Below, in pieces: positions 21,464 to 34,985 of a DNA stretch of 64,000 nucleotides. A program made the position numbers and the translations under genes. The DNA comes from Siphonodentalium dalli (Eukaryota > Mollusca > Scaphopoda > Gadilida > Siphonodentaliidae), in NCBI GenBank assembly GCA_032622095.1, contig CP136064.1, positions 278,281,614 to 278,345,613 of the forward strand. Reading direction: 5' to 3'. The stretch's first letter is position 1, and every line of letters begins with the position of its first letter. The notes below the pieces were generated by a model. It saw only the letters and a list, made by a program, of their open reading frames with translations, was not told the DNA's origin and ran no database searches.

Positions 21464-22972
21464 TTGAAAATGACAGCCCATGATGATGGACTGATGTGTT
21501 ATGACAGCCCATGATGGCGGAATGATGTGTTATGACAGCCCATGATGACGGAATGATGTGTTATGACAGCCCATGATGATGGTATGATGTGTTATAACAG
21601 CCCATGATGACGGAATGATGTGTTATGACAGCCCATGATGATGGAATGATGTGTTATGACAGCCCATGATGACAGAATGATGTGTTATGACAGCCCATGA
21701 TGGCGGAATGATGTGTTATGACAGCCCATGATGATGGAATGGTGTGTTATGACAGCCCATGATGGCGGAATGATGTGTTATGACAGCCCATGGCGATGTA
21801 ATGATGTATTATGACAGCCCATGATAATGGAATGATGTGTTATAACAGCCCATGGTGACGGAATGATGTGTTATGACAGCCCATGATGGCGGAATGATGT
21901 GTTATGACAGTCCATGATGGCGGAATGATGTGTTATGACAGCCCATGACGATGTAATGATGTGTTATGACAGCCCATGATAATGGAATGATGTGTTATAA
22001 CAGCCCATGGTGACGGAATGATGTGTTATGACAGCCCATGATGGCGGAATGATGTGTTATGACAGTCCATGATGGCGGAATGATGTGTTATGACAGCCCA
22101 TGACGATGTAATGATGTGTTATGACAGCCCATGACGATGGAATGATGTGTTATGACAGCCCATGATGACGGAGTGATGTGTTATGACAGCCCATGATGGC
22201 GGAGTGATGTGTTATGATAGCCCATGATGATGGAATGATGTGTTATGATAGCCCATGATGATGGTATGATGTGTTATGACAGCCCATGATGGCAGAATGA
22301 TGTGTTATGACAGCCCATGATGACGGAATGATGTGTTATGATAGCCCATGATGACGGAATGATGTGTTATGACAGCCCATGATGATGGAATGATGTGCTA
22401 TAACAACCCATGTTGATGGAATGATGTGTTATGACAGCCCATGATAACGGAATGATGTGTTATAACAGCCCATGGTGACGGAATGATGTGTTATGACAGC
22501 CCATGATGGCGGAAAGATGTGTTATGACAGCCCATGATGGCGGAATGATGTGTTATGACAGCCCATGATGATGTAATGATGTGTTATGACAGCCCATGAC
22601 GATGGAATGATGTGTTATGACAGCCCATGATGACGGAGTGATGTGTTATGACAGCCCATGATGGCGTAATGATGTGTTATGACAGCCCATGATGATGGAA
22701 TGATGTGTTATGACAACCCATGATGATGGTATGATGTGTTATTACAGCCCATGATGGCGGAATGATGTGTTATTACAGCCCATGATGGCGGAATGATGTG
22801 TTGACAGCCCATGATGGTGGAATGATGTGTTGACAGCCCATGATGGTGGAATGATGTGTTGACAGCCCATGATGGTGGAATGATGTGTTATGACAGCCCA
22901 TGATGTTGGAATGATGTGTTATGACAGCCCATGATGATGGAATGTGTTATGACAGCCCAAGATGATGGAATG
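21464..22972. repeat. 31-bp minisatellite, about 48 units
   Basis: Unit: ATGATGTGTTATGACAGCCC, ATGATGGCGGA, with frequent GGCGG/GATGG/GACGG variants. Three units near 22800-22870 are 29 bp (GTTGACAG), and one block (about 21790-21930) is closely repeated further on, which indicates multi-unit duplication. Confidence 0.95.
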
Positions 22973-24170
22973 ATATACCGTGTGAGGAATGCTTGAAAAT
23001 GTGTTGTTCGGGAAGAGACGTGTAATATAAGGTGACACACAAATAGAAATACATGAAGAACAAGAAGTTGCACCTTGGGTGCTGGGATACCCCCACAGTG
23101 GCAAATTTAAACATAGGCAGGACGAATCCCAAATTTAAACATGGGCAGGACAAATCCAGAATTTAAACATGGGTTGGACGAAGCCCAATTTAAACTAAAC
23201 AAAGAAGAATAACTCTAAGGAGAAAATGCAAGCATCACAATCACTTCCTTGAAAGCCCTTGTAATTGTGAACAGAATATCTCTACCTAATTTCCTTGTGA
23301 TCCTGTAACAACCAATGGCTGAGATTCTCAAGTGGACAGACACAAGACAGTATTTCCAGATAAACAAACAATGATATCTCTATAACAGACAATCCAAACA
23401 ACATCAATGGGCAATCTAAATTACATTGAGGTGGATAACACATGGCTGAGACATGGGTGCAGATAGATAGAAAAACATTATATCCAGATAAACAAAGGTG
23501 AGCTCTGAAATGGAAGATGAAATTTTGAAAGCATTACTGTATACACAGTCAGTAAGCCCATCCTCGAAGATAAGCCCAGTCTGGGGTTTTCACCCTAAAT
23601 AATGGGGTGGTCCTCGTAGATAAGCCCACCCCCATTTCTTAGCATTCAAGTTGGAAAGTGAATACAATCATGTCTCCTGTAGAATAGGAGAAGATACCCA
23701 AGAACATCTGTTCTTTCATTATTTTTTCCAGTTGTTTTTCTTCCAAAAAAAATGTATAACAGTATACACTTGTGTGAATATTGTTGTGAATTATATACAT
23801 CTTATTCTATTCTTAGATGTTGGATCACTCAAAAAGGTATCAAATCAACAAAATCAAAGGATGTGTCACTTATTGTTTACACCTCAATCAGATTAAATCC
23901 AATGGGATGTGGAGTACTCACTTGGTGTTTTTGTTGGATCCTTTGATAATGCAGAAGAGTGATGTATGTTCACCTGCATCTCACTGTTGTGTTTTTGATA
24001 AGAATTAGCTTGATTTATAAGCATTAGTGTAACTAAATTAACTGAGAACTCATCATACAACCCTATTTCAGACCTAATTCAAATTGATCCCAAATGTATC
24101 TGTCTATCACTATTTCTGGTTATTATCATGTGATTTTATCTTCTTAATACAGTACTATAATCAGGGCTCA
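22973..24170. other. Intergenic DNA with minor repeats
   Basis: There is a short tandem AATTTAAACATGGGCAGGAC (23103-23190) and a GATAAGCCCA pair (23555-23635) resembling the GGGTATAAGCCCA ends of the element at 58557. No gene is recognised. Confidence 0.5.
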
Positions 24171-24647
24171 AAATATGGTGCTGGACATTTGCAGAATGAG
24201 GTACACAGAGGGTGAATTTAGCGATGCTACCCTGCACAGCGGCCTAGAATCACCAAATTCATCCTCTGGAGACCTCATTTTGTATGGTCGCATCTGCTAT
24301 GGGAGACCTAAACACAGATTTTAAGTTCCCAGATGGTGAAGATGGGATGTGCACCTACTGGGCACCTCGAATATGCATTGGGTCGTCCGCCAATTTGGGG
24401 ATATAGAGAAACTAAACTGAAAAAGAAAAATTAACTTTGTAAAAAGTTTCTAAAGAAACAAAAAACATTTTGATAATATAAGATTTGGTAATAAAGATAC
24501 GTTCCAGAGAAGATATTGCCCAGTTAAGCTAAGTAGAATGAGGTCCCCAGATGGTGAATGGATGCAAGCCGGCTGTTCTGGGCAGCATCACTAAATTCCC
24601 CCTCCGGGGACCTCATTCTGTAAATGTCCAGCACACTATATATAATT
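24171..24647. mobile_element. Family E variant
   Basis: Inverted ends GTGCTGGACATTTGCAGAAT and ATTCTGTAAATGTCCAGCAC enclose two degenerate hairpins. A direct repeat of about 90 bp (AACATATATTGTGAATTCAT...) follows at 24656 and recurs at 25098. Confidence 0.8.
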
Positions 24648-25303
24648 TTGAGGCAAAACATATATTGTGAATTCATAAAAGCATCTACGGGATAATCTGG
24701 TTATTCTGAAGCTATTGTACGGCTTTACATATTACTAATATTAGCCAATTTAGGGTGAAATGATACCCATTTACTATGGGGTTCGTCCATTCATTGATAC
24801 CAGAGCTATGGCTTCTGTCATTTAACCTTATATTAACATAAATTGATAACACATAAATTAGCTATTGAGACGGATAGATACAAACATACAAAACCTGATA
24901 TAGACAAAAGAACAGGTTCAGTTTGTAGAGTATTAGAAAATGAAGAACAATTTTTTCTTGTTCTGCAAGAAATATACAAATGAACGGGCTACCATGCTCC
25001 AAAAATTAGAAGTAGATTTACAAGAATTGACTGAAGGATCGAGGGATTCTCTTAATGTTATAAAAAGCCTAATGAATCCAGTATCTACCTGTGAGACAAA
25101 ACATATATTGTGAATTCATAATAGTATCTATGGCCTAAGCTGATTATTCTGAAGCTATTGTATGGCTTTACATATTACTAATATGTCTCATATGCACATT
25201 ATGGTTATGTATATATTCAAATTATTGTACTGGCATATACCATTGTATTTTGTTTTGCTAAGAAAATTGCGAATCTCTAGAGAATGGCCTAACAATATTT
25301 ACA

Positions 25304-25372
25304 TGTAAGCCAGTGCATTCTCTTCTATATATGAAGCTACCTATGGTAGATAAGAGAATGCTGTGGGACATG
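25304..25372. mobile_element. Solitary degraded hairpin module
   Basis: AAGCCAGTGCATTCTCTT...AAGAGAATGCTGTGG is a single diverged copy of the hairpin without TTAA-type ends. It abuts a family F element. Confidence 0.6.
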
Positions 25373-25376
25373 ATAT

Positions 25377-25831
25377 TTAAAGGTACTCAATCCGAATTAG
25401 CGCTCGGAAATGACTATTTCCTTGGCTTTGCAGGGCTTTGGGGGTAAAAAATATTTGACTCGAGTCGAGGAACCCACCCATCAAAGCTAGGAGTGATCAG
25501 ATATCGATCTTTGAAATCTATTATTTTAATTTTAGGTGGCCCAGTAAACTGTCGACGAGAAGAACTTATCTGAGCAGATAGCGGATAAAGATCGATAACT
25601 CTAAAATCCAGTGGCTTTTTTGTGTCAGATATTTGACAACTGGCAAAATTTCGTTGAACAAAACGTTGATAAATAACAGATTTTGGGCAATTTTATACAA
25701 AAGTTGACTGTGGTTAGTATTATTTTTGGGCAATTAATCGATTCTGATAACTGAAGCAGCATTTCAAAAAATGTTGTTGTTGTTGGAATCTGATGACATG
25801 GGGACCGTCGAATCAGATTGAGTACCTTTAA
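25377..25831. mobile_element. Family F element, full length
   Basis: It starts TTAAAGGTACTCAATCCGAA and ends CAGATTGAGTACCTTTAA. The interior is very close to 16399-16842. Confidence 0.9.
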
Positions 25832-26465
25832 TCATAGCTCAGATACTAATAGAGATAGCCTAGGCATGAAATGGAGAATAAACTCCAGGACATATATTGA
25901 ATAGTTTGACCCTTTCTAGTGACTTCTCCCAATTTAAAACCTCTAGGCTGGTCTCTGTTAATAGTATCAATGCTGGAAAAATTAATATCTACACCACCCC
26001 CGAGTAGAAAAAACATTCCCAAATCAACAAGAGATTGTCATTTTTCCAGTCAATAGGATTAGACAGAAATGTATCATAATCTTATACAGGTTTGCATTTT
26101 TACTGTGTGTTTAACTTTCGTAATTCCACATAGGTATAATTAATATTTCTAGAAATGGACTGTGCACATCGTGACCTTTCACCTGCCGAAGTTGCTATCT
26201 CAAAAACATATCAACAAAAACTTACGCTTCGAAATTGGGTCAAATTTAATTGGTTTGAATGAATAAATGGATATAAATTTAAATAATAACAGTTCAATGG
26301 CTACTTCCCATCAAACATGACTAACAGTTCCTAACAGGAATAAAAATTAGTTTTCCATTATTTTTTTCTGTCGTTACACTATTTTCGTTTTAAATTTTAA
26401 ATCAAATTGGATTCTAAACTCTAATTGATCTGTGTACTGTAACTGCGTATTCATGAGTAACAAGT

Positions 26466-26567
26466 TTTGTGTGTCTGACATTCGCAGAATGAGGTTCCCA
26501 GAGGGTGAATTTAGCGACGCTACCCTGCATGCTAGCATCACCAAATTCACCCTCTGGGGACCTCTGA
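26466..26567. mobile_element. Family E half element
   Basis: GTGTGTCTGACATTCGCAGA, GGTGAATTTAGCGACGCT and the complementary CACCAAATTCACCCTC form one hairpin; the second half is absent. Confidence 0.75.
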
Positions 26568-26689
26568 AATAATGAAAGTGTCAATGACACTGTAGCTCAT
26601 GTGTTACAGTCAATGGAGGGATTACAAATGCAGAAAGTTGAAAGGTCTAAGAAATACTAGATTATCAACATGAAGAGATATATATAAAG

Positions 26690-28535
26690 TAAAAAAAAGA
26701 TGGTTGCTGGCGGCTATGTTTTCCAATGAAATTCAAAAACATTTGATAGCTTCCATCTAGTAGATCAAGATTAATATGAAGTTTCGTGATGATCGGATGA
26801 GGGAAGTGGACTGTAGTGTTGCCAAAGGATTTAGTCATGCAAAGAGTAAAATCCAAGATGGCTGCCAGCAGCCATGTTTTATGGCCGAATAACCCCAAAA
26901 TGACTCATTCCATCTACTTGTCAATATTAACATTCACGATAAATTTCATGATGATCCGACCAAAGGTACGACCTGTAGCCTGTGTCATAGGATTTAGTCA
27001 TACAAAGAGTAAAATTCAAGATGGCGGACAGTGGCCATGTTTTATGGCCGAATGACTCGTTCCCATCTACATGCCAATATTAACTTCCACTACAAATTTC
27101 ATGTTGATCAGATGCACACTCCGGAATGTAGCCTGTGCTAATGGATTGAATTTTGAAATCCAAGATGGCCATGTTTTTTTGCCGAATGACTCCAAAATGA
27201 CTCGTTCCCATCTACATGTCAATATTAACTTCCACGACAAATTTCATGTTGATCAGATGCACACTCCATCATGTAGCCCATGCTAATGGATTGAATTTTG
27301 AAATCCAAGATGGCCACAGGCGGCTATGTTTTTTGGCCGAATGACCCCAAAATGACTCATTCCCATCTACATGTCAATGTCAACAGCCATGAAAAATTTC
27401 ATGATCCGACCAAAGGTACGACCTGTAGCCATAGGATTCAGTCATGCAAAGAGTAAAATCCAAGATGGCTGCTGGCGGCCATGCTCTTAGGCCGAATGAC
27501 CCCAAAATGACTCGTTCCCATCTACATGTCAATGTCAACATTCATGACAAATTTCATGATGATCAGACAAACAGTAGAGCCTGTAGCTAATGGATTGAAT
27601 TTTGAAATACAAGATGGCTGCTTGCGGTCATGTTTTTTGGCAGAATGACTCCAAAATAACTCATTCCCATCTACATGTCAATATCAACAGCCATGACAAA
27701 TTTCATGATGATCCGACCAAGGGTACGACCTGCAGCCCGTGCCAAAGGATTTTGTCACACAAAGAGTAAAATCCAATATGGCTACTGACGGCCATGTTTT
27801 TTGGCCGAATGACCCCAAGATGACGCGTTTCCATCTACATGTCATTATTAACATCCATGACAAATTTCATGATGATCCAACTAAAGGTATGACCTGTAGC
27901 CCATGCCAAAGGATTTAGTCATGGAAAGAGTAAAATCCAAGATGGCTGCTTGCGGTCATGTTTTTTGGTAGAATGACCCCAAAATGACTATTCCCATCTA
28001 CATGTCAACAGCCATGACAATTTCATGACGATCTGACCAAAGGTACGACCTGTAGCCCGTGCCAAAGGATTTAGTCATGCAAAGAGTAAAATCCAAGATG
28101 GCTGCAGGTGGCCATGTTTTTTGGCCGAATGACCCCAAAATGACTCATTCCCATCTACATGTCATTGTTAACATCCGTGACAAAATTCATGATGATCCGA
28201 CCAAAGGTACGACCTGTAGCCCGTGCCAAAGGATTTAGTCATGCAAAGAGTAAAATACAAGATGGCTGCCGGCATTTTTGGCCGAACGACCCCAAAATTA
28301 CTCATTCTCATCTAAATGTCAATATTAACATCCATGACAAATTTCTTGATGATCTGACGAACAGTATGACCTGTAGCCCCTGCTAATGGATTGAATTTTG
28401 AAATCGAAGATGGCCGATGGCGGCTGTTTTTTTTCGAATGACCCCCAAAATGACTTGTTCCCATCAACATGTCAATGTCAACAGCTATGACAAATTTCAT
28501 AATGATTTGACTAAATGTATGACCTGTAGCCCTGT
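26690..28535. repeat. About 155-bp tandem array with CAAGATGGC motif in most units
   Basis: About 12 units share CATGACAAATTTCATGATGA, TCCGACCAAAGGTACGACC, AAGAGTAAAATCCAAGATGG and GGCCGAATGACCCCAAAATG. Some units are shortened. The array ends at a (CA)n stretch (28545-28570). ORFs here are short and repeat-derived. Confidence 0.92.
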
Positions 28536-28802
28536 TGTTAACGCTTCACACACACACACACACACACACATACGGATGACGGATACCAAGCCATGGCAAT
28601 AAATATTAGTTTTCCATTATTTTTTTTCCCGTCATTTTAAATGGTTTTTTCTGCTGAAATTTTTTCACCATTTTCGTGTGCTGTGGTTAATTTTAAATCT
28701 ATTGGATTCTAAACTCTAATTGATCTGTGTACTGTATAACTGCATATTCATGAGTCAAATCTGACAAATCTGCCCATCAATTGGCATAAGATAAATACAA
28801 TA

Positions 28803-28936
28803 ATTAACATAGTGTGTGTTGAGATGTGTCTTATCTCAACTCGTTAGAAGTATGATTTTTCGATGGGCAGAGCCTTGCGAAAAATCATACTTCTAACTCA
28901 TTGAGATAACACACATTTCAAAACACACTATGTTAT
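28803..28936. mobile_element. Palindromic element, 134 bp
   Basis: AACATAGTGTGTGTTGAGAT...AGAAGTATGATTTTTCG pairs with CGAAAAATCATACTTCT...AAACACACTATGTT. It folds as a single hairpin with a loop of about 16 nt. Confidence 0.85.
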
Positions 28937-29079
28937 TATTGTATATATAGCACATGTCAGTCGAAGGATTCCAGACTAATTTCTAAAATGATTGAATCTG
29001 AAGTCTCCAGGGCACCCATTTATTTCAGGAAAAAAAGAGGATTTAAATTTTCATTCCCGAATTATCATGGTACATTTCT

Positions 29080-29575
29080 TTAACCCTTTCATATAGCGGT
29101 ATTCTTATTGTTGGATTCTTAACTTGATTCTGGATTAAATTTCTTTCCATGACTGAAGATTCCTGAATTTTTGCAAAAACCCTGTGCCAATGCATTCTCT
29201 TATATATGCAAGTCGACCATAGGTCGCCTTGCATATATAAAAGAATGCATTGGCCTAACAAATTTTGTATAATTGTTAAAGAATGTAAGAAAAAATGAAA
29301 AAAAAAATGAAAAAACACATTAAAGAATGTATTAAAGAAATAATGATAAAAAAAATTTAAGGAATGTAAGAAAAAAATGATAAAAATTGATAAAGAATGT
29401 AAGAAAAAATGATAAAAATTTGTTAATGTAAGAAAAAAAAAAAAAAAAAAATTGTAAGGCCAATGCATTCTCTTATATATGCAAGGCAACCTGGTCGAAT
29501 CGCATATATAAGAGAATGGACTGGCACAGGGTCTTTATTGTTGCGCCAGCACAGCTCCCGTCATGGAAGGGTTAA
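29080..29575. mobile_element. Family B TTAA-type twin-hairpin MITE with expanded A/T spacer
   Basis: It starts TTAACCCTTTCATATAGCGG, ends TCATGGAAGGGTTAA, and has hairpins at about 29187-29255 and 29457-29527. The spacer is a run of AAAAAATGA-like units. A 148-codon minus-strand ORF spans it and is low complexity. Confidence 0.88.
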
Positions 29576-30237
29576 TCCCATATATGTAGATTAATTAAAT
29601 TTTGGATCGACATCCAGTAGCCTCATGAGAAAACTTTTATGATCTTTTATAAACATGTGACCCTGGCATGCTGGTCATTACTTCAGTCAGACAATGCGGG
29701 CATAACTTGGGGGTGAAAATTTGATAGTCTTATATAATATTAATTGCCTTTTGCAGGAGGCAATCAATTGGTCAAAAGACTGCTGACCTCTCTGCGGTGA
29801 TTTCCTTAGATATGGGTTTGGGTTCACTAACACTTATACTATGTTATCTGGCAATATAAGGAAAAAATTTTGCTTCTGATATTGAATTTTTTATATTACC
29901 AACGAAATATCAATTTGGCGAACAATAAGATGTAATGATTCAAGTAAGCATGAAGGCACACATAATATATTAACTACATGTAAATGCATCAAAATAACAT
30001 AATTTAGGCCATACAAAATAAGTACCAAATTTTTTGTAAAACTGGGGTGGGATGGAAAGGATTTTATTTTTATTATTTATTTTCTATGCACTCAAGTGAC
30101 CAAGGAAAATTCTTCCTTATATACATGCATACATTGTACCAATAATTCCATGTCAGTACAGTGTAATAACTGTAAATAAATAATAAATTATATTTTTGTT
30201 TACATGCCTAACATACACACTGCACAAATTACACTAG
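29576..30237. other. Intergenic DNA, nothing recognised
   Basis: AT-rich sequence with no credible ORF, hairpin or repeat noticed. Confidence 0.5.
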
Positions 30238-30567
30238 TTAACCCTTTACCCAACAAACCGGCCAAAACCGGCCAAATAAAGCTTCAACAGCCTAAAATAT
30301 CTTCGTTCTGTCTCAATAGAACCATACAAATATGGATATCATTGGAACCGGCTCCTTGACCACATTGTGATAGTTACAGTTATGCCCTGTGCCAATGCAT
30401 TCTCTTATATATGCGAGTCGACCATAGGTCGCCTCGCATATATAAGAGAATGCATTGGCCTAAAAAAAGCCAATGCATTCTCTTATATATGCGAGGCGAC
30501 CTATGGTCGACTCGCATATATAAGAGAATGCATTGGCACAGGGCCGTTCTGTTGGGTAAAGGGTTAA
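30238..30567. mobile_element. Family A TTAA-type twin-hairpin MITE, short spacer
   Basis: It starts TTAACCCTTTACCCAACAAA and ends TTGGGTAAAGGGTTAA. The two hairpins are separated by only 7-8 A residues, unlike the spacer of about 80 nt in other copies. Its right-hand TTAA is also the left-hand TTAA of the next element. Confidence 0.95.
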
Positions 30568-30822
30568 CCCTTTAATGATGGCGCTGTGCTGTTGCAGCAT
30601 TAAAGATCCTGTGCCAGTGCATTCTCTTATATATCCAAGTCTCCCACAGGGAGCCTTGCATATATAAGATAATGCATGGCTTACAAGGTCAAGGTAGATA
30701 TTGTTAGGCCAGTATATTCTCTTATATATATGAGGCTCCCTATAGGAGACTCACATATATAAGAGAATGCATTGGCACAGGGTTTTTCAAAACTTTCAGG
30801 AAGCTCCAGTCATGGAAGGGTA
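30564..30822. mobile_element. Family B TTAA-type twin-hairpin MITE
   Basis: It starts TTAACCCTTTAATGATGGCG and ends CAGTCATGGAAGGGTAAA (the right TTAA is mutated). Hairpin loops are of the CTCCCA/GGGAG type. Confidence 0.9.
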
Positions 30823-31834
30823 AAAACACTTGGTAGGTTAAGTTAGACTGGATGGCTCATAAGTACATAACAAATAATATGAATCGTACGTGACACGAGT
30901 GGAGCAACCACACATGATGTGCCTCAAATTTGCCTTTTTTCGGCGACATAACGCTAAGAATAATTTATGTGACATCATGCAGTGGTCACGACGGAGACAA
31001 CATGCCAAATTGACAAGACGTGTCGTGGATTATAAAATCCTGTCTGGATTATCGTCATGAATTCTTCATTTTTCGTTGTCATTAAGCTGACCAACGAAAT
31101 TGGTCTAAATGAAATTAATAGACTTAAATCACATGTGAATTCTTCGTAAGTTGTGAAGTAGTTACTTTCATTTTTATCGCGAAGCTTCATTTCCAATTCC
31201 GCGTTTTTTGCAATCTCTCACATGGTTGCTAACCGGAAGTCATGTGACAATTTCTCCAAAATCTATACCCGCGATCCTGAAAAATCACTGATGGATATAG
31301 AAAAAATTATATGAAATCATTCACCTGCCTCAGGTATAAGCACCCTTGGTGGTTGCTATAATAAATCTGGGGCAGGCCATAATATTGGGGGGGGGGGGGG
31401 TGTGTGTGTGTGTGTGATAATTTAGGTATTTATTTTTTATGACCTTATACATTGTGAACAGACATCAATAAATGGAATGTTTCATAAACTTTATGAATGT
31501 TTTTGTGCAACATTACTTTGGAATTTTGGGTTCAAACATTTCCTCCAGGCCAGTTTTGGTATTGCTGCCACAGATGTGGAAAATCTTACTCTATTTAAAT
31601 TTGCGCAGTATTAGTTTTCACGCACTTTAAAATAGCGCACACTTATACCACGAATTCAAAACTGACTATTCCATTAAAAATCATGTATTTGATGGAATTC
31701 TTAATCTATGAAGGTAGATTTAATGATGGCCTTTCTCTTCCTATAACAAGTCTTATATAGTTTCCTCAGGTTTGCTGGGTATAAAATAATAAATATGAAT
31801 CGAAGACCTCTGTCCAGAAACACTTCTATCAATT
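30823..31834. other. Intergenic DNA with (G)n(TG)n run
   Basis: A poly-G followed by (TG)n lies at about 31388-31420. A 73-codon ORF on the minus strand (30975-31196) has ordinary composition but no recognisable family. I do not call it a gene. Confidence 0.4.
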
Positions 31835-32347
31835 AGTATGTGGGCTAGCATCACTAAATTCACCCTCTGGGGATCTCATTCTGCTTAGGCCTTATCTTCT
31901 CTTTCTTTATTATCAAATTTCTATAGAAATAGAAACGTAGATTCTATTTCTTTTTTAGTTTAGTTTCTCTATATCCCCAAATTGGGAGACATCACATTGC
32001 ATAATCAAGGTTCCCAATGGGGAAAACATAACAATATTAACCATTTGGGAACTTCAATCTGAGTCTATGTCTCCCATAGCATATGAGGCCATGCAGAATG
32101 AGGTTCACAGAGGGTGAATTTGGTGATGCTAGCCCGCTATGGGAGACAGACTCAGATTGAAGTCCCCAAATAGTTATAATTGTGATTTCGTGATACAGAG
32201 AAACTAAACTAAAAAAGAAATAGAATCTATGTGAAGAAGCTTCTATAGAAATTTGATAATTCTAGCTCACTATTTGGGATAGCGTCACTAAATTCACCCT
32301 CTGGGGACCTCATTCTGCAAATGACAGGCACAGTAAACACAGGCTTG
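31835..32347. mobile_element. Rearranged family E elements
   Basis: Hairpin arms GCTAGCATCACTAAATTCAC and GAATGAGGTTCACAGAGGGT appear in a disturbed order around 31848-32320, ending TGCAAATGACAGGCACAG. The interior contains an inverted repeat AGAAATAGAA(T/A)C(T/G)A, probably from a nested copy. Confidence 0.7.
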
Positions 32348-32685
32348 GACATGACATCAAACTAAGTTAATTGACATTTACGATCATCAGCAAGCACAAT
32401 TAGTGTTTATTAATGTTTGTTCACATAATATAAAATTTATAAATATATCTTCATATATGGAGGATAATAAAGATATATATATATATATACACAATGTATA
32501 TTTTCCCATTTGTTCGCTAAACTCTTTGCGAGTCATACTATTTTTCACAGTTTTAACTTAGCTCACTGATGGGTGGGGGAAAAGTAGTACTGGACAAATT
32601 TAAATATGAGTAAGGTAGTCAGACATCCTACCCTTGCCTTTTCTAGCGGGTGGCTCGATGTTATAATTCTCATGTGCAATTATTT

Positions 32686-33065
32686 TAAAGGCCTACTTAA
32701 TGTTCGAATCCCCAGATCACATTATATACAACATATTCTACATTCTACCGGGTATTCCATTTGAAAGAGTGTGTTCAAAGTAGTTCTGTATTACCAGACT
32801 ATTATTCTTGATGGAAGGGGAATAACTCTATCTACTAATTTTGAATTCTTATGCATTTTGGGTAAATAAAGGGTAAAAAAAGGGGGGGGGGGGGAGTCTT
32901 ACGGTGAATCTGAAAATCTATCTCACTTGGTGGACACTCTAAGGCCACATCTGTTCTGTATCCTGTTGAATATATACATTTTTGTTTATATTTCATGTCA
33001 ACAGTTATAGTCCATAACACTGACTCTGTATAGTGTTAATTGGGGACTCAAACATTAAGTGGATC
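32686..33065. mobile_element. Family G element
   Basis: It starts AAAGGCCTACTTAATGTTCG and ends GACTCAAACATTAAGTGGATC. It has one GGAAGGGGAATAACTC arm and a G-run at 32883. Confidence 0.75.
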
Positions 33066-33080
33066 TTTGACAAAAGTAGG

Positions 33081-33500
33081 TTAACCCTTTCAGTGCCAAG
33101 TCCGATTTGTTATCAACCCATATACCCTGTGCCAATGCATTCTCTTATATATGCGAGTCGACCATAGGTCGCCTTGCATATATAAGAGAATGCATTGGCC
33201 TAACAAATTTTCGTCATTTATTATTTTTTACAATTTTTTACAATTTTATAAAAAAAATTCTTATATTCTACTCTCTTTCAGTGCGAGACTTATTTTGTAG
33301 GTTTAGTGCCAGGGAATCTTACGTTTTTCATGGGCATCAAAATTATTACTATGAATACTTGGTGATACTTTTGAGTTATAACATGCCCCTAAGGTTTTAA
33401 CCAGTTTGTTTTTAAATTCGCTATAGCATGCTTAAGCATACCCAAAAACAATTCAACCCAAAAAAAAAAACAAATCGGCCCCTGGCACTGAAAGGGTTAA
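33081..33500. mobile_element. Family C TTAA-type element with a single hairpin
   Basis: It starts TTAACCCTTTCAGTGCC and ends GGCACTGAAAGGGTTAA. One copy of the hairpin (33129-33199) with the CGACCATAGGTCG loop is present; the second is absent. The terminal repeats after TTAACCCTTT differ from families A and B. Confidence 0.9.
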
Positions 33501-34008
33501 CTCAATCATAAGAAACAACCGGCGTATCGATTCAGTTTATGAAGATGTAAAGTGACAGATTTACTATATAACACACATTATACATACATTATAGAATTTG
33601 ACTTCATAAATTGAATTGAAACACAAGCTATTTATTAAACAATTCACAAATCCAATAATAACAAAATTATATCTTAAGTATATTTTACAAAATAGCACAT
33701 TTTTTGAAAGACATATTATCACAGAAGAGAAATGTTGAAGAACCAACAAAAGATGAATTTAATCATGGCAGATAAATAACATTTTACTTATCAAATCGGG
33801 TGTGTACCGAGTGGAATAGCTTGCCAGACTTGCTCCATTTCACAGAATTCTTGGACGGCACTTATTCACCAGGAGATGTGAATATGACTTAGTAGTTTAA
33901 ACAAGGTCAGCCTGGACTCAGTCATCGAAGGGACAAATGCAAAATTGTAATCATTTCGTTACTATACCTAAATACATGTATATCAATTTATGGGACCAGG
34001 ACTTGTGA

Positions 34009-34253
34009 TTAACCACTTCATGATGGGAGCTGCATGGAGGCAGCATTAAAGATCCTGTGCCAGTGCGTTCTCTTATATATGCGAGTCTCCCACAGGGGGC
34101 GATGTGTATATAAGAGAATACACTGGCTTACAAGGTTAAGGTAATCATTGTTAGGCCAATGTATTCTCTTATGGCAGGCTCGCATATATAAGAGAATGCA
34201 TTGGCACATGGTTTTCACAAAATTTCAGGAAGCTCCAGTCATGGAAGGATTAA
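34009..34253. mobile_element. Family B TTAA-type twin-hairpin MITE, degraded
   Basis: It starts TTAACCACTTCATGATGGGA and ends CAGTCATGGAAGGATTAA. Both hairpins have small deletions. Confidence 0.85.
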
Positions 34254-34864
34254 ATATTGATGGATTTATTGAAATTTTAACTTATTTCCATGCATAATGT
34301 AGCGGGGCCATGACTAAACTCATCCCTTTATGTTTCTCATAACAATGATAGCACTTAGTGATTGATGTAACAAGGCAATGTAATAGGAACAACATGGTCC
34401 ACAAATTTTATGCTAATGAACTTGATACATATGAAAAAAGCAACAACATGATTGTTTTGATGACGTATTTCAGACAAGTTATGAGATTATAATAAACCAC
34501 AGGATTCATGTCATTCTTTCTTCACTCAATTTATACAATTATGTGTTGTCTGCTATATTTTAGCATGACAAGTTGCCATTTTAACTTGATATTTTCATTG
34601 GTTGGATGGCTTGAGTTAATCATTATTTCAGCCACAAGGCTTTATCTCAAAATTGTCAGGTGTATTAGTGTTGGGGAGAAACAGGTTATGCAAGCTCTAT
34701 CAGGTTGTTCTCCTCTCATTGATTTTGATGCTGTTAAAACACCAGGTTTTAGAAGATTTTTGTAAATTCAGGAAAACACTTGTGTAGTCAGGTGTAGTAT
34801 GATATTTGACATCATAAAAATTAAATTATCACAGTATTAATATAATCGTGTTTATAGAATCGTT

Positions 34865-34985
34865 ATCTTCGGCAACATCATGGGGTATATGGCGATTTAA
34901 TACTTGGATGTCTCTTTTTTAACTCCTCGGGATTCAAAATCGACATCCATGTATTAAATCTCCATGTACCCTCGATGCTACTGAT
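34865..34985. repeat. Imperfect palindrome, 120 bp
   Basis: ATGGGGTATATGGCGATTTA and ATACTTGGATGTC pair with GACATCCATGTAT and TAAATCTCCATGTACCC. A tandem 75-bp duplication (TTATCGTGTAGTCGGGA) follows at 35100-35250. Confidence 0.7.

Noticed and set aside
29043-29489. 148-codon minus-strand ORF
   Set aside because: It is mostly Phe/His/Leu low complexity from the A/T-rich spacer of a family B element.
30975-31196. 73-codon minus-strand ORF in intergenic DNA
   Set aside because: The composition is ordinary, but length is within chance and nothing links it to a family.
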